Source: Polytrichum commune (Eukaryota > Streptophyta > Polytrichopsida > Polytrichales > Polytrichaceae). From it: a stretch of DNA of 64,000 bases. The notes under the pieces were generated by a model. That model was not told where the DNA came from. It was given only the letters and a program-made list of their open reading frames with translations, and ran no database searches. Location: assembly GCA_950295325.1 (NCBI GenBank), contig OX485804.1, positions 3,722,001 to 3,786,000 on the forward strand. The letters run 5' to 3'. Shown here piece after piece: positions 61,535 to 64,000 of the stretch (its first letter is position 1; the number at the start of each line of letters is the position of its first letter). A program made the position numbers and the translations under genes.

Positions 61535-64000
61535 AGATACTACAGCCAAGCCTGATTTAGGGCATAGAAGGTTGCGACATCCAAACACCACAATTTTTCG
61601 CCGGATATTGCCCCCAATTACAAGTCATAACCTAACCACATTAGATGCTTATAAAACACACGATTTTGGTGTTTCTATTCAAAAAAATTTATAAAAATAT
61701 CATATTCATTACAACTCCCTATTGAATTACCCTTGCCTCTTTATCGTGTTCATGAGGATATTTGTAGTCCGATTAACCCACATTCTGGTGTTTTTCGCTA
61801 TTTCTTCGTTCTTATTGATGCATCAGAAAGTCATCTTAAAGTTTCGTTACTCCCTATTCGTAATATGGTATTCCCAAAAACTCCTTGCTATCCTATTGGA
61901 TTATCGAAACTATTTTTCCGAAATTCCTATTAGGTACCTATGCATGGATAATCCTCAAGAATTTAGGTCGCATGCCTTCAAAAATTATTGCACGGCCACG
62001 GAAATTACCTGAATCTACTCGGTTCCTTATGAACATGCCCAAAACGGATTAGCTGAGACACTTATTAAGAAAATCCGAGTCGTAGCCAGACCTTTATTCC
62101 GTCATGTTCAATTCCCTTCTTACCTTTGGTGACATGTTGTTTTACATGCAAATGTTCTTTTACGTTTACGTCCAACACTTTTGAATGTTCAAACACCTCA
62201 TGAATTATGATCTGGCCACCCTCTTAATTTGTATGAGTACCTCTTTCTGAACCCAAGAGGCATACAATAGTTATCATCACCAAGTAGGCATTTACATAGG
62301 TTTTTATTCACCCTCTATTATCCGATACTTAATTCCTGCAACAAGTGTTTTGTTTAAGGCCGGAGTTGCTAATTACAAATTTATTAGAATAGTATATCCA
62401 ACTTTACCCTCCATTTCATCTTCACCTCCTCTAAACTTTACCCCACCTAAAACCTTAACCCTGAACATAGATCTACCAACTTGTCTTCTTGATACAAAAG
62501 AAACTAAACTTCTGCACCTTAAGACCATGGTTGAAAACATACCTAATGGATTTTCATCCGATTCTTAAATCATTTGTAATCCACATTTTGAAACAAACAA
62601 TATTCTTCCACATAAAATACCAGACCTCGAAAACAACCACGTGCTTTATTTACAATCGATACCTCAAATCAAGTTCTCGAATCTGATTTGATTTCCATTG
62701 ATCAGGCTAAATCCAGAGCTGATTGGCTAAAATGGCACACTACAATTGAGGTTGAATACTCATCTTTAAGAAAACATCAAGTATTTGGATCAATTTCAAC
62801 AAATTGACAAAGCCTCCAATAGATCATAAATTGATTTTTAAGAGGAAATTAGATGGCCATGGTAGAACCATTCGCTACAAAATCAAATTAGTAGCACATG
62901 GATTTTTCCCAACGATTTGGAATAGATTTCGATCAAACTTATTTACCTGTAATAGTACCATATCCTTCATATATTTACTAGCATTTACAGTTCATATGTC
63001 CTTATATATATATATACATGTTGGATGTAGTAACAACTTATTTTCATGGCATTTGAATACTACCCTTTATCTATTACCTCTAGCAGGTTTTTTTCCACAT
63101 ATACCAATCCCCAAACCTAGTAAATATATTGGTCTCAAAATTCATAAAGCAATATATGATCTAGAGCAATTTGGTAGGACATAGTATCATCATTTATATC
63201 ATTTTCTTATTTTCCAAGGTTTTATTCATAAAACTATTTTTTTTTTTTGTATATTTACTTATTCTACCCCTTCTGGATTTGCTATCATAGTTGTTAATGT
63301 TGATGATTTAAACATCATTGGGATATCTGAATTATGTTAATACACCCAAAAATTATTAACCCATAATTTTGACATAAAATCTCTTGGAAAGACAACTTTT
63401 TGTCTACGATTCCAGGTCAATCACTTACCTAATGGTAACATTATATCGCATCAGCAAGCTTATGTTTAGAAAATCCTCAAAGCATTTCAAATAGATCAAG
63501 TTAATATATTGGCAACTCCTATGATTGGATGCAACAAAGCTAATGAGGATCCTTACTATCTTTGTGAGGAGGAGGAAGAGATTGTTGATAAATCTAAATA
63601 CCTCACTGCAATTGGTATTTTTACCTATCTGATTACCCATACCAAACCAGATATAGTTTTTACTACAAGTATAATAGCAAAGCATAGTCAAAAACCTATT
63701 GTCAAACATTGGAATGGCGTACAACATCTAATGAGATACCTACAAGGAACATCAAACCTTGGATTGTATTACCAAAAAACTAACAATTTTGAGATAATGG
63801 GTTTTGCATATTCTGTAGATTACCTGACGGAACTACATGTAATCCCAAACATGTTATATCTTTCTCATAAATGGTGCTCATCGTTCTTGGAAGTTTGTTA
63901 AACAGACGGTTACTGCAACATTCACAAATCATTCAGAACTATTTGCATTCTACAAAGCAACCCGAAAATATGTTTGGCTTAGAACAATGAAGGAGATAAT
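61535..64000 (+). pseudogene. Ty1/copia retrotransposon pol relic, cut by window edge
   Basis: Plus-strand blocks appear in copia order: gag-pre-integrase GHRRLRHPN (about 61559); integrase with HSGVFRYFFVLIDAS (about 61780) and AQNGLAETLIKKIRVVARPL (about 62040); reverse transcriptase with FSQRFGIDFDQTYLPV (about 62905), VNVDDLNIIG (about 63295) and SLGKTTFCLRFQV; then the connection region YLTAIGIFTYLITHTKPDI (about 63600); RNase H relic GAHRSWKFVKQT to KYVWLRTMKEI at the right edge. Many stops and shifts interrupt it, and the reverse transcriptase YVDD-type box survives as NVDD. LTRs and the 3' part are not in view. About 100 bp before the first block (61435-61550) is open but not recognisably copia. 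Confidence 0.9.

Overview
This window is nuclear DNA from a land plant. The evidence is interrupted genes with canonical GT-AG introns, three conserved eukaryotic housekeeping genes, telomere-type TTTAGGG motifs, plant-type CACTA, PIF/Harbinger and Ty1/copia elements, and a retrotransposon primer-binding site complementary to plant initiator tRNA-Met. The sequence is AT-rich and repeat-rich with long introns. I cannot fix the lineage from sequence alone; a large-genome or seed-free plant is possible but is only a guess.

Three genes can be reconstructed, all on the minus strand. (1) 10835-12684: a two-exon gene for a bL20-family ribosomal protein (probably mitochondrial). Its intron holds a tandem duplication and a foldback MITE. 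(2) 37795-49220: a 13-exon adenosine kinase gene spread over 11.4 kb. The exons are too short to stand out as long ORFs but join in phase into a full-length protein, and the introns carry at least five miniature transposons. (3) 58683-59525: a full-length, uninterrupted type-I prohibitin ORF, followed by a tandem copy of its last coding segment and 3' UTR. A fourth locus on the plus strand (33195-36919) looks like a frameshift-ridden gene I do not recognise, preceded by a GC- and pyrimidine-rich leader.

Most of the rest is mobile DNA. 428-1237 is a TIR element with an 8-bp target duplication. 14160-15368 is the 5' part of an LTR retrotransposon, interrupted by a 5.4-kb CACTA element (15369-20771, TSD GGT) with decayed TNP2/DUF4216 and multi-exon accessory genes. 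22036-29677 is a 7.6-kb PIF/Harbinger element with transposase relics; a 1.25-kb CACTA element (itself carrying a tRNA-derived SINE) and a 2.7-kb insertion of unknown type are nested inside it. A 1.2-kb relative of the same Harbinger family lies in an adenosine kinase intron. 61535-64000 is a decayed Ty1/copia pol region running off the right edge.

I found no operon, CRISPR array or defence-type system. The most unusual content is the nested transposon architecture, the transposon-loaded adenosine kinase gene with a GC donor and a variant anion-hole motif, the prohibitin 3'-end duplication, and the unrecognised locus at 33-37 kb.
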